Shown: piece by piece, positions 43,957-52,485 of the stretch
Position numbering within the stretch: position 1 is the first letter of the stretch
Layout of the letters: every line of letters starts with the position of its first letter
Assembly: GCF_001302565.1 (NCBI RefSeq)
Contig: NZ_CP012750.1
Span: 2,790,001 to 2,854,000, forward strand
Reading direction: 5' to 3'
DNA from: Glutamicibacter halophytocola
GTDB taxonomy: Bacteria > Actinomycetota > Actinomycetes > Actinomycetales > Micrococcaceae
Length of the DNA: 64,000 nt
The notes under the pieces: model-generated
The model's input: the letters and a program-made list of their open reading frames with translations, nothing else
Database searches by the model: none
Told to the model about the DNA's origin: nothing
Made by a program: the position numbers and the translations under genes

Positions 43957-46095
43957 CTACTTGCTGGCGCCAGTTTTGCGTGCCAATTTGGAGGGCCACC
44001 AGACCTTTGGCCCAATCTCCTCCACCAGTGCTGGCACGAGCAGACTGCGGACAATAAAAGTGTCAAGAAGCACGCCGAAGGCAACAATGAACCCCAGCTG
44101 TCCCAGGAACATGATGGGTACAACCCCTAGTGCGGCGAAGGTTGCCGCAAGAACAACACCTGCAGAAGTAATCACGCCGCCGGTGACCTGCAGCCCGCGG
44201 CGCATGCCTTCATAGGTGCCGATTTTCAAGGACTCCTCGCGCACTCTTGTCATGAGGAAAATGTTGTAATCCACGCCCAGCGCTACCAGGAATACAAAGC
44301 CGAACAACGGCACCGAAGGATCCGCGCCAACATAGTTGAAGACATTATTGAAGACCAATGCGCTAACGCCCATGGCCGTTCCATAGGAGAGCACCGTGGT
44401 GATCATCAAGAGCAATGGTGCGAGCACCGAGCGCAAGAGCAGCATCAGAATCACCAGGATCGCGCCCAGAGTTGTGGGGATGATCTTGTAGAGGTCCGCC
44501 TGCGCCGTTGCATTGGTATCGAGCTGCGTGGCGGTGGTGCCGCCAACCAGCGCTTGCGAATTGACCTGGTGCACTGCATCGCGCAGCGCAACGATAGTTT
44601 GCTTGGCCTCATCGGAGTCGGCGGCATCGGCCAGGGTCACAGAAATGAGGTTCCGCCCCTGGACCTCATACGGCTCAATTCCGCGCTCGGCAACCGCAGG
44701 GCCGCCATTTTCGGCCTGCAGGTACGCTGAGTCAACGCCCGTCACATCAAGAGCCTCGTCCAGGGTTGCCTGGGCATCTGCTTGATCAACAATCACCGTT
44801 GCCGGGGAGCCGGTTCCTCCCGGGAAATGCTCGCCCAGCGCTACCTGGCCATCCCGGGCTTCGGAACCGCCAACCACCAGTTCGCTTTGAGGCACTCCGT
44901 GGGCCTTGAGCCCGGTGACACCCAGAACTCCCGCGGCCAGGACGACAACTGTGATCATCCAGATCGGCCGTGGATGCCGGGCGACAAATCCAGCGATCCT
45001 GCCCCACAGGCCCGCCGGGATCCCCTGGTCCTGTTGACCGCTTTGAGGCTTGGGAGCAAATGGCCAGTAGGCGGCCCTGCCCAAGAGCCCCAATGCTGCT
45101 GGCAAGAAGCTCAGTGCAGCAATAATCGAGAAGATGATGCCCGAAGCGCCGATGGGCCCCAGAGCCTTGTTGGAGTTCAAATCCGAGAAGAGCAGGCAAA
45201 GCAGGCCCACGGTAACGGTGCCACCCGAAGCGATAATCGGCTCCAGCGAGCTCCTGAACGCCGTGGACACTGCCTGCCACTTGTCAGCGCCGGCGACCAA
45301 GGCTTCCTTGTGCCGTGCGACAAAGAGCAACGAGTAATCCGTGGCCGCGCCTATCACCAAAATGGAAAGGATGCCTTGGGCCTGGCCATCCAACCGGATC
45401 CAGCCTTCCGAGGCCATGAAATAGACGCTCAGAATCGCGGCGCAGAGGGCAACCATCGAGGTCATCAGCACCGTGATGGGCAGCAACAACGAGCGATAGA
45501 CCAGCAGCAGGATAACCAGCACCGCTGCCAGTGCCACGCCCAGCAGAACACCGTCGATGCCGCCGAAGGCTTCAGCCAGGTCCGCGCTGAACCCTGCCGG
45601 ACCGGTCACGTAGGCAGTGGTGTCTTCGGGCTTTTCCTCGGCGATCAGGGAGCGCAGTTCCTCCACGCCTTCTTTGGCTTCGGTCTCGCCGGAGATTGGT
45701 ACGAGCAGTTCAGCAGCTTGCCCGTCCTTGGAAATAAACGGGCCAACCACATCCCCTTCGAGGTATGTGAAGCCGGCAAGCTTTTCGGCGAGCGCAGTGA
45801 CGGCAGAAGTCTCTAGTTGCCCCGTGCCGGTTAGGACCACGACGGCGGGGATCGCTTCAGAAGTTTGGAATTTGTTCTGCCATTCAAGGGCCCGGGTGGC
45901 TTCTGCGCTGGCCGGAAGGAAAGAGGTCTGGTCATTGGTCTGGACTTCGGAAAGCTTCCCGAAAGTGGGTCCGCCAAGTCCAGCCACGCCGAGCCACAGC
46001 AGAATCAAGACAGCGTAGATTCCAGCTCTTATACCTATGCTTTTTCTTTTTCTGGTAGTGGACGAGCCGTTTGCTAGCTGGGTTTGTTGTGGCAC
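43957..46095 (-). CDS. MMPL/RND-family exporter
   Basis: The 712-aa protein has the RND-like plan of two repeats: an N-terminal helix and large extracellular loop, then five to six helices, twice. Blocks such as GPAGFSADLAEAFGGIDGVLLGVALAAVLVILLLVYRSLLLPI, GAATDYSLLFVARHKE and ALGVDYNIFLMTRVREE carry the conserved membrane Asp residues for proton coupling. MMPL proteins export lipids, siderophores or drugs; in non-mycolate actinobacteria a drug or lipid role is likely. GTG 46095 has GAGGAAA upstream. It diverges from a MarR regulator with a shared 21-bp palindrome. Confidence 0.9.
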   Translation of the reverse strand: MPQQTQLANGSSTTRKRKSIGIRAGIYAVLILLWLGVAGLGGPTFGKLSEVQTNDQTSFLPASAEATRALEWQNKFQTSEAIPAVVVLTGTGQLETSAVTALAEKLAGFTYLEGDVVGPFISKDGQAAELLVPISGETEAKEGVEELRSLIAEEKPEDTTAYVTGPAGFSADLAEAFGGIDGVLLGVALAAVLVILLLVYRSLLLPITVLMTSMVALCAAILSVYFMASEGWIRLDGQAQGILSILVIGAATDYSLLFVARHKEALVAGADKWQAVSTAFRSSLEPIIASGGTVTVGLLCLLFSDLNSNKALGPIGASGIIFSIIAALSFLPAALGLLGRAAYWPFAPKPQSGQQDQGIPAGLWGRIAGFVARHPRPIWMITVVVLAAGVLGVTGLKAHGVPQSELVVGGSEARDGQVALGEHFPGGTGSPATVIVDQADAQATLDEALDVTGVDSAYLQAENGGPAVAERGIEPYEVQGRNLISVTLADAADSDEAKQTIVALRDAVHQVNSQALVGGTTATQLDTNATAQADLYKIIPTTLGAILVILMLLLRSVLAPLLLMITTVLSYGTAMGVSALVFNNVFNYVGADPSVPLFGFVFLVALGVDYNIFLMTRVREESLKIGTYEGMRRGLQVTGGVITSAGVVLAATFAALGVVPIMFLGQLGFIVAFGVLLDTFIVRSLLVPALVEEIGPKVWWPSKLARKTGASK

Positions 46096-46163
46096 TTTCG
46101 CGTTTCCTCATTCATAGTCGCGCTCTGCGCATCGATCCTCGATGTGAATCCAACATTACCCTA

Positions 46164-46184
46164 GATAGTTCCACCATCGAACTA
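46164..46184. promoter_or_regulatory. MarR-type operator between the MMPL and marR-like genes
   Basis: ATAGTTC-N7-GAACTAT is a perfect palindrome with 7-bp arms. It lies 41 bp before the MarR ATG and 68 bp before the MMPL start, so one MarR dimer could repress both directions. Confidence 0.7.
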
Positions 46185-46212
46185 TTTTTTCTGGACACCG
46201 GCCAAAACGGTT

Positions 46213-46218
46213 TAGGAT
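46213..46218 (+). promoter_or_regulatory. -10 element of the MarR gene (leaderless)
   Basis: TAGGAT ends 7 nt before the ATG at 46226. Confidence 0.55.
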
Positions 46219-46225
46219 TGCGGCT

Positions 46226-46738
46226 ATGACTGCAAGCGACTACCAGCAGCTGGTGGTGCTCCTACAGGAATTCAGCCAGGCAACCGACCGCTATGTTGAA
46301 TCCACGGGAGCGCAATTCGGCACCCACCGAACGGACATGAACGCCCTGTCCATCATCATGAAGTACCAGCAACGCGGAGCACTGCCGTCCCCCAAGGACC
46401 TGAGCCATGAACTGCAATTGAGTTCCCCCGCCACCACTGCGATGCTGGACCGCCTCGCACGCCTGGGCATGATTGAACGGCTGCGCTCCGACCAGGATCG
46501 ACGAGTCATCCGGATCTCTCCAACCGACAAGGCCCGGCTCAAGGGACGCCAAATGTTCATGCCGCTGGGCATGAAAATGATGGAAGTCATCGGCACCTAC
46601 AACGACCAAGAACTCCAGATCGTTACCCGCTTCATGAACGATGCCATCGCCGGGGTCGACGCTGCCCGTCAAGAAGCCGTAACGCAAAGTCCCGCGAATC
46701 CCTCGAACCCGCCAGCGGGCACTAGCATTAACCGGTGA
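46226..46738 (+). CDS. MarR-family transcriptional regulator
   Basis: The 170-aa regulator has the MarR winged-helix core: LPSPKDLSHELQLSSPATTAMLDRLARLGMIERLRSDQDRRVIRISPTDKARLKG, with the wing residues DQDRR. Flanking helices give the dimer interface, and the C-terminus is a short Pro/Ser-rich tail. It probably represses the divergent MMPL exporter and itself, with release by a small ligand. It overlaps lysE by 4 nt (GTGA). Confidence 0.92.
   Translation: MTASDYQQLVVLLQEFSQATDRYVESTGAQFGTHRTDMNALSIIMKYQQRGALPSPKDLSHELQLSSPATTAMLDRLARLGMIERLRSDQDRRVIRISPTDKARLKGRQMFMPLGMKMMEVIGTYNDQELQIVTRFMNDAIAGVDAARQEAVTQSPANPSNPPAGTSINR
46723..46728 (+). promoter_or_regulatory. -10 element of the lysE-like gene (leaderless)
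   Basis: TAGCAT ends 6 nt before the GTG at 46735 and lies inside the end of the MarR gene. The lysE-like gene could thus be both coupled to marR and transcribed alone. Confidence 0.45.
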
Positions 46739-47358
46739 CTCTTTCACTGTGGTTTTCCCTGCTCAGCGCCTGCATCATCATCAGCTTCACTCCCGGTGCT
46801 GGCGCCATCAACACCATGAACAATTCGATGCGCCAAGGCTGGCGCGCCTCCATCTGGGGCATCCTCGGACAGCAAATCGCCTTGCTCATCCATGTAGTGA
46901 TTGTCGCCGCCGGCGTTGGAATCCTGGTAGCCAATAGCCCAGCGCTCTTTGCCATCATCCGATATGCCGGAGCGGCCTACCTGGTGTATCTGGGAATCCG
47001 AATGCTGCTGTCCAAGCCGGAAGTGGCCTCCGATGGAACCACCTCGGGGCGGCAGCTGACCCGACGCGCGATGCTCAACCGCGGGATCCTGGTCAACTTG
47101 CTCAATCCCAAGGCCATCGTGTTCTTTTTGGCTTTCACCCCGCAATTCATCAACGCGGATCAGCCGCTGCTGGGTCAATACGCGTTGTACATCGGAACGG
47201 TCATCGCCGTGGACATCCTGGTGATGTACTTCTTCTTTGCCGGAACCGCACGCACTTTCCAGCGCTTCACCGCCACCTACCGCGGCGCAAAGATGCTGAA
47301 CATCCTCTTCGGGGTCCTGTTCATCCTTGTCGCTCTTCTGCTGCTGTTCCTGCACTAG
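46735..47358 (+). CDS. LysE-family amino-acid exporter (RhtB type)
   Basis: The 207-aa membrane protein has five to six helices and the LysE/RhtB signatures FTPGAGAINTMNNSMRQGWRASIWGILGQQIALLI and GAAYLVYLGIRMLLS. It should export an amino acid or derivative; the substrate is unknown. The GTG start overlaps the marR stop. Its place behind the MarR gene suggests control by the same regulator as the MMPL exporter. Confidence 0.9.
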   Translation: MTLSLWFSLLSACIIISFTPGAGAINTMNNSMRQGWRASIWGILGQQIALLIHVVIVAAGVGILVANSPALFAIIRYAGAAYLVYLGIRMLLSKPEVASDGTTSGRQLTRRAMLNRGILVNLLNPKAIVFFLAFTPQFINADQPLLGQYALYIGTVIAVDILVMYFFFAGTARTFQRFTATYRGAKMLNILFGVLFILVALLLLFLH

Positions 47359-47436
47359 CGGCATCAACCCTGAAACGTTACCGATTTATGCCCGACTTTC
47401 GGGCGCGTAGCTATCGCACCAGAGCGCTTGTGCCCA

Positions 47437-47442
47437 TAGACT
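47437..47442 (+). promoter_or_regulatory. -10 element of the LMW phosphatase gene (leaderless)
   Basis: TAGACT ends 6 nt before the ATG at 47449. Confidence 0.55.
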
Positions 47443-47448
47443 GATGCC

Positions 47449-47958
47449 ATGTTCCGGATAATGATCGTGTGCACGGGGAATATCTGCCGTTCGCCTATGG
47501 CCGAGTACATGCTCAAAGACGCCTTGGTTAATGCCGACGTCAACGAAGTTCAAGTACTCTCGCGGGCCATCACCGACGGCGAAGTCGGCAACCCCATCGA
47601 CGAGCGCGCCGCCAGCATCCTGCACAGCCATGGACTGGACGCCTCAGAACATGTCGCTGCCCAAATCGACGCCGATGAATTGGCCGATATGGATCTCGTC
47701 CTGGCCATGGACACCGACCACTTCGAAGAACTGGTACCAGAGTTGGCGGAGCTCGACCCGTCGCAACGACCTCAGCTGCGCATGTTCCGCTCCTTTGATC
47801 CGCAGGCCGCCAGCTCGCCGCATGACCGCCAGGGCGTTTACGACCCCTGGTATGGCGATGCCGGCGACTTCCGTGAAACCTGGAAACTTATTTCTGCTTC
47901 CCTGCCCGCCCTTGTAGATTACGTGCGGAGTAATATCGCTTCTCGTGGAAACCGCTAG
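47449..47958 (+). CDS. low-molecular-weight protein phosphatase
   Basis: The 169-aa cytoplasmic phosphatase has the P-loop Cys8-TGNIC-Arg14-S near the N-terminus and the acid motif DPWYGD near the C-terminus, both needed for catalysis. The family acts on phosphotyrosine or, in the McsB-linked branch, phosphoarginine; the Thr after Cys8 resembles YwlE-type arginine phosphatases, but this is only suggestive. Its end overlaps the next gene (P-loop kinase-PabB fusion) by 14 nt. Confidence 0.92.
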   Translation: MFRIMIVCTGNICRSPMAEYMLKDALVNADVNEVQVLSRAITDGEVGNPIDERAASILHSHGLDASEHVAAQIDADELADMDLVLAMDTDHFEELVPELAELDPSQRPQLRMFRSFDPQAASSPHDRQGVYDPWYGDAGDFRETWKLISASLPALVDYVRSNIASRGNR

Positions 47959-49960
47959 ACCAACTTTCATTGCCATTGATGGACGCTCCGGTTCAGGCAA
48001 AAGCACCTTCTCATCAGACCTAGCGCAACGCCTCTCAGCCACTTCGCCGGTGGCTGTGCTGCGCCTGGAAGACCTCTATCAAGGCTGGCACGGACTGGGC
48101 CATGCCTGCGAGCTGTACAACCAGTTGCTTCCTGCACTGGCCCGCGGGGAACAAGTCGCCTACCCCACCTGGGATTGGGCCGCTGGCTGCCTGGGGGAAC
48201 AGCAAATCTTCTCCCCGGGCAGGATCGTGATCATCGAAGGTGTCGGCGCGCTCAATGACCAGGCGGCGAGCTTCATCGATGTGGGCATCTGGCTTGACGC
48301 GCCAGAGGACCTTCGGCGCGAGCGCGCCCTCGCCCGCGACGGCCAGACCTACACGCCATTCTGGAGCACCTGGGCTGATCAGGAAAACGGCTATCTGGCC
48401 GCAAATTCGCCGGAGCACCATGCTGACTTGGTCATCAACACCGCAACACTCGCCGATCCGCTCTCCGCCCTGGTCGAGGCTTCGCGGTTTCTGCCGGCAG
48501 GGAGCAAGCCATTGGGCCTGATCGGGTCCCAGGCCAACAGCGTGCCCACGCTGCGCCAAAGCTATCAAGCACCAGCCGACGCGGCCGCGCTCTTCGAAGC
48601 GCTCACCGAGCGGCTGCCGCATGCAGCCCTGCTGGAATCCACCAGCCAGCATCTGGAGGATCCGCTAGGACGCAACCGGTATTCCCTGCTCGCATTCTCC
48701 ACCGCCCAGCAACCCCCGCTGCTCACCGCCGATGCCAGCGGAACCACGCTCCGCCTTCCCGGTGCACGCGTGCAACTGGGCCACGGCTTTTTTGATTCGC
48801 TCGCAGGGCTGTGGCCGCCAACCGCTCCGCTGGACACCGAGTACCCCTTGCCGTTGTGGGTCGGCTACCTGGGCTACGAGCTCAAGCGCGAAGTGGGTGC
48901 CGCGAATCTCCACGCGCACATCGCTGAGGGATCCTGCCGTCCCGACGCGCAATTCTTCGCCCCCGATACCATCGTGGTCATCGACCACCAGCTTTCGCGG
49001 ATGCACCTGCACAGCACCGGCAAACCGGATGCCGCCATCACCATCCTGCTAGGCAATCCGCCATCGCATCGCGCCAGTGCAGCACTCCCCGTTCCGCAAT
49101 TCAGCTGCGCCGACACGGCCTCCGGATACCAGGAGAAGATACGCCGTGCCCAGCATGAAATCTACGAGGGCAACACCTACGAGGTTTGCCTGACCACCGA
49201 GCTGACAGCCCATGCAGAGGACTTCAACCCCTTCGAAGCCTACTGCCGGATGCGCCAGTCCAGCCCGGCGCCGTTTGCGCACTATCTTCGGCTCACCGAT
49301 CTTGAAGTCGCCAGCATCTCCCCCGAGCGCTTCCTTGCGCTGTCCAAGAACGGCCGGCTGCGCGCCGAGCCGATCAAGGGAACCCGGCCGCGAGGCATCG
49401 ACGAGGAAACCGATCTGGCGCTCAAGCATGATTTGGCCACGCATCCCAAGGATCGTGCCGAGAACATCATGATCGTCGACCTGTTGCGCAACGATCTCTC
49501 CCATCATGCGGTGCCGGGGTCGGTGCGCGTGACCCGGCTGTGCTCGGTGGAAAGCTATGCCACGGTGCACCAAATGGTCTCCACCATTGATGCAGCCTTG
49601 CAGTCCCCAGAACTTGCAGCCGATGCTTTGCGCGAAGCCTTCCCGCCCGGATCGATGACCGGCGCCCCCAAGCTATCGACCATGAACATCTTGGACGAAC
49701 TCGAAGAGCATCGGGCGCGCGGCTTGTATTCCGGCGCCGTGGGCTATCTCGGGGCCGATGGAGCCGCGGATTTCTCGGTAGTCATCCGCACCCTGGTCTG
49801 CGACAGGCTCCCCGACCAGTCGTGGCGCTTGTCGCTGGGACTCGGCGGCGCCATCACCGCGGATTCGGTGCCTCAGGATGAATGGGACGAAGTCATCACC
49901 AAGTCCCGTGGCGTGCTCCAGGCGCTGGGAGCCAGCTTCCCAGCCGCTACTGCAAGGTAG
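47945..49960 (+). CDS. pabB: fusion of a P-loop kinase-like domain with aminodeoxychorismate synthase component I (PabB)
   Basis: The 671-aa protein joins two unrelated units. Residues 1-185 look like a uridine-kinase-type P-loop NTPase: IDGRSGSGKST (Lys19), RLEDLYQGW, IIEGVGAL (Walker B-like), RRERALARDG. Residues about 205-665 are PabB: an N-terminal lobe with GRNRYSLLAF, then PIKGTRPRG with catalytic Lys478, AENIMIVDLLRNDL, PPGSMTGAPK, GAVGYLG and GGAITADSVPQDEW. PIKGT rather than PIAGT supports aminodeoxychorismate synthase over anthranilate synthase. It makes the folate precursor ADC with a PabA glutaminase, not seen here. GTG 47945 has TAATAT 8 nt upstream. pabC is nearby. Its 3' end overlaps the convergent cardiolipin synthase gene by 14 bp. 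Confidence 0.88.
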   Translation: METARPTFIAIDGRSGSGKSTFSSDLAQRLSATSPVAVLRLEDLYQGWHGLGHACELYNQLLPALARGEQVAYPTWDWAAGCLGEQQIFSPGRIVIIEGVGALNDQAASFIDVGIWLDAPEDLRRERALARDGQTYTPFWSTWADQENGYLAANSPEHHADLVINTATLADPLSALVEASRFLPAGSKPLGLIGSQANSVPTLRQSYQAPADAAALFEALTERLPHAALLESTSQHLEDPLGRNRYSLLAFSTAQQPPLLTADASGTTLRLPGARVQLGHGFFDSLAGLWPPTAPLDTEYPLPLWVGYLGYELKREVGAANLHAHIAEGSCRPDAQFFAPDTIVVIDHQLSRMHLHSTGKPDAAITILLGNPPSHRASAALPVPQFSCADTASGYQEKIRRAQHEIYEGNTYEVCLTTELTAHAEDFNPFEAYCRMRQSSPAPFAHYLRLTDLEVASISPERFLALSKNGRLRAEPIKGTRPRGIDEETDLALKHDLATHPKDRAENIMIVDLLRNDLSHHAVPGSVRVTRLCSVESYATVHQMVSTIDAALQSPELAADALREAFPPGSMTGAPKLSTMNILDELEEHRARGLYSGAVGYLGADGAADFSVVIRTLVCDRLPDQSWRLSLGLGGAITADSVPQDEWDEVITKSRGVLQALGASFPAATAR

Positions 49961-51443
49961 CGGTCAAGCGGGCCACATTGTCGATCCAGCGCTGCATGCG
50001 CGGACGGCGGCGCCACTGCGACAAGGTAATTTCCGAAGAAATCTCCCGATAGTGGTTCTGCACCGCATTCACGGCATCGACCATGTCCTTGCCCAGGAGC
50101 ATGACCGAAATTTCCATGTTCAAGCTGAATGAGCGCATGTCCATATTCGAGGAGCCCACCACGGCGACGTCATCGTCCACGGTGAAGCACTTGGTATGCA
50201 GGACCATCGGAGCGGGATAGCAGTGGATGCGCACGCCTGCTTCCAGCAGTTGCTGGTAGTAGGACTGCTGCGCGTGATGGACCAGGAACTGGTCTCCTTC
50301 TTCACAGACGAACAGTTCCACTTCCACCCCGCGCTGCGCGGCCGTGGTGATCGCATAAAGCAGCGAATCGTCGGGGACAAAGTAGGGGCTGGTAATTTCC
50401 AGGCGTTCGGACGCCGAGTAGATCAGCGTGTTGAACAGGCGCAGGTTATTCTCCGTGCCAAAGCCCGGACCGCTGGGAAGCAGCTGGGCCAGAGTAGAGC
50501 CCGGGCGCTCTTCATAAGCCAGCGGATGCCGTGCCTCGTTCATGTCCATCAGCACTTCTTGGTCGTCATCCTCTTGCCACCAGTCGATGGCAAAGGTCAC
50601 GTCCAGGCTGCGCACCAATGGGCCTTCAACGCGAAGCATCATTTCAACCCATTCACGCCCGACCTTGTGCGAGGACTTGCGCTTGTAGCCGGGCTCAATC
50701 AAGTTCTGGCTTCCGGTGAAGCCGACTTCCCCGTCGATCACCAAGATCTTGCGGTGGTTGCGCAAATCCGGGCGGCGCCAGCGCCGGCCAATCAGGTCGA
50801 TGGGCAGCATCGGACGCCAATTGATGCCCGACTTCTTGAGCCGTTTTTTCAGCTCGCCATAGCCCTTGACCCGCAAGGTGCCCAGGTGGTCGAAGAGCAA
50901 GCGCACGTGCACCCCGCGCTGGACTGCCCGCTCCAGCGCGTCGAGCACCGGTCCAACATATTCTTCGTCATCACCCATGATGTAGAACTGGATGTGGACA
51001 TAGCGGGTGGCCTTGTCGATTTCTTCGCGCATCGACTCCATGGAGGAACGATACTCGGAAATCACCTCGACACTGTTGCCGCCTTCCAGCGGCATCGCGC
51101 CGAGGTTGCGGTTGAGCATCACCGCGGATTCAACCCACTCTTCTTGTGAATGGAACTCCTCCGGCATCTGCATGTGCCTGGTGGCATCCATGATCTGCGC
51201 ATGGGCGCGTTGCTGCTTTTCCAAGCGGCGGCGAGAAAGGCGCGGATTGGCAAACAGCCAGTAGGCCAGCAGCCCGACCACGGGGAGGAAGAAGATCGCC
51301 AGCAACCAGGCCATGGCCGTTGTCGGGCGCCGATTGCCGGGGACGATGCCGATCATGAAGTAGCGAACCGCGAGTTCGATAGCGACCAGGATGCTCCACA
51401 GCACGCCACCGATTTGCACCAGCACTTCATTGCTTGGCAACAC
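49947..51443 (-). CDS. cardiolipin synthase (phospholipase D family)
   Basis: The 498-aa membrane enzyme joins two phosphatidylglycerols to cardiolipin. Two N-terminal helices (about 8-30 and 40-63) are followed by two HKD half-sites: HRKILVIDGEVGFTGSQNL and HTKCFTVDDDVAVVGSSNMDMRSF. Length is close to bacterial ClsA. GTG 51443 was chosen because AAGGGGG lies 7 nt upstream; the GTG at 51467 lies before that site. The 3' end overlaps the convergent pabB gene. Confidence 0.92.
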   Translation of the reverse strand: MLPSNEVLVQIGGVLWSILVAIELAVRYFMIGIVPGNRRPTTAMAWLLAIFFLPVVGLLAYWLFANPRLSRRRLEKQQRAHAQIMDATRHMQMPEEFHSQEEWVESAVMLNRNLGAMPLEGGNSVEVISEYRSSMESMREEIDKATRYVHIQFYIMGDDEEYVGPVLDALERAVQRGVHVRLLFDHLGTLRVKGYGELKKRLKKSGINWRPMLPIDLIGRRWRRPDLRNHRKILVIDGEVGFTGSQNLIEPGYKRKSSHKVGREWVEMMLRVEGPLVRSLDVTFAIDWWQEDDDQEVLMDMNEARHPLAYEERPGSTLAQLLPSGPGFGTENNLRLFNTLIYSASERLEITSPYFVPDDSLLYAITTAAQRGVEVELFVCEEGDQFLVHHAQQSYYQQLLEAGVRIHCYPAPMVLHTKCFTVDDDVAVVGSSNMDMRSFSLNMEISVMLLGKDMVDAVNAVQNHYREISSEITLSQWRRRPRMQRWIDNVARLTATLQ

Positions 51444-51597
51444 TAAGGCACCCCCTTGGCAATGCACGATGATCGACGCAATTTTCGGCTCTGATCTGCG
51501 TCAGGCAGCTCAAATGCCTCCGCCCAGCTTATCTAAGATTCTTCGCCTTGTCTGAACACCATTCAGAAGAAAGGCCACGGAAGTGGCATGGGTTCGA

Positions 51598-51603
51598 TAA
51601 TCT
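51598..51603 (+). promoter_or_regulatory. -10 element of pabC (leaderless)
   Basis: TAATCT ends 6 nt before the ATG at 51610. Confidence 0.55.
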
Positions 51604-51609
51604 GTAGGT

Positions 51610-52485
51610 ATGAGCTCACTAGTATTCTTGGATCCGGCCTATCCGGCAGGCTACTTGGCCGATATTTCAGCACCCCAGCTTCTGGTCACCGCGCAGGGAG
51701 TCACCCGCGGTGACGGTGTTTTCGAATCGATGCTCTACACCAACCAGGCTGTCCGAAAAATCGAGGCCCACTTGGCCCGCCTGGCCACCTCGGCCGAGGT
51801 GGCCGATCTGGTCATCCCCGATGCGCGCAGCTGGTACGCGGCGGTGGATACCGCAGTCGCCGACTTTGATGCCACCGGCGGCGCCGAAGAAGCAGTGGTC
51901 AAGCTAGTTGCAGCCCGCGGCCAGCACGATGAGGATCCGGCCATCTGCTGGGTCACGGTCACCCCGGCCCCGGCCTTGGGCAAGGAACAGCGCGAGACCG
52001 GTGTCGACGTGTTGCTGCTGGATCGCGGCTACGACTCGAAACTCTCCGAACGCGCACCGTGGCTGATGATGGGCGCCAAAACCCTGTCCTACTCAGTGAA
52101 CATGGCGGCCCTGCGCTACGCCCGCAAGCACGGAGCCCACGACGTCATTTTCACCTCGGCCGACGGCATCGTGCTCGAAGCGCCAACCTCTACCGTGCTG
52201 GTGGCCCAGCGCGATGGCGAGACCAAGCGCCTGCTGACCCCGATGCTGGAAACCGGCATCTTGCCGGGAACCACGCAGAGCGCCATTTTTGATGCGGCAG
52301 CCCAGGATGGCTGGGAACTGGGCTACGGCCCATTGCGTCCCGAGGACCTCTACCAGGCAGACGGCGTATGGCTGGTTTCTTCCATCCGCCTGCTCACCCC
52401 GGTGCGCACCATCGACGCCAAGCCGCTGCGCTTGGACGCCGAGCTCCATGAAGAGCTCAGCGCCCTCAGCGAGGCGATCCGCTAG
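51610..52485 (+). CDS. pabC: aminodeoxychorismate lyase / class IV aminotransferase
   Basis: The 291-aa PLP enzyme has QGVTRGDGVFESMLYTNQ near the start, the PLP lysine in GAKTLSYSVNMAALRYARKHGA, VLEAPTSTVLV and TGILPGTTQSAIF. These fit fold-type IV enzymes; the close pabB and the length favour ADC lyase, which makes p-aminobenzoate, over D-amino-acid or branched-chain aminotransferase. It is separated from pabB by the oppositely oriented cardiolipin synthase gene and overlaps the ECF transporter gene by 4 bp at the 3' end. Confidence 0.85.
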   Translation: MSSLVFLDPAYPAGYLADISAPQLLVTAQGVTRGDGVFESMLYTNQAVRKIEAHLARLATSAEVADLVIPDARSWYAAVDTAVADFDATGGAEEAVVKLVAARGQHDEDPAICWVTVTPAPALGKEQRETGVDVLLLDRGYDSKLSERAPWLMMGAKTLSYSVNMAALRYARKHGAHDVIFTSADGIVLEAPTSTVLVAQRDGETKRLLTPMLETGILPGTTQSAIFDAAAQDGWELGYGPLRPEDLYQADGVWLVSSIRLLTPVRTIDAKPLRLDAELHEELSALSEAIR

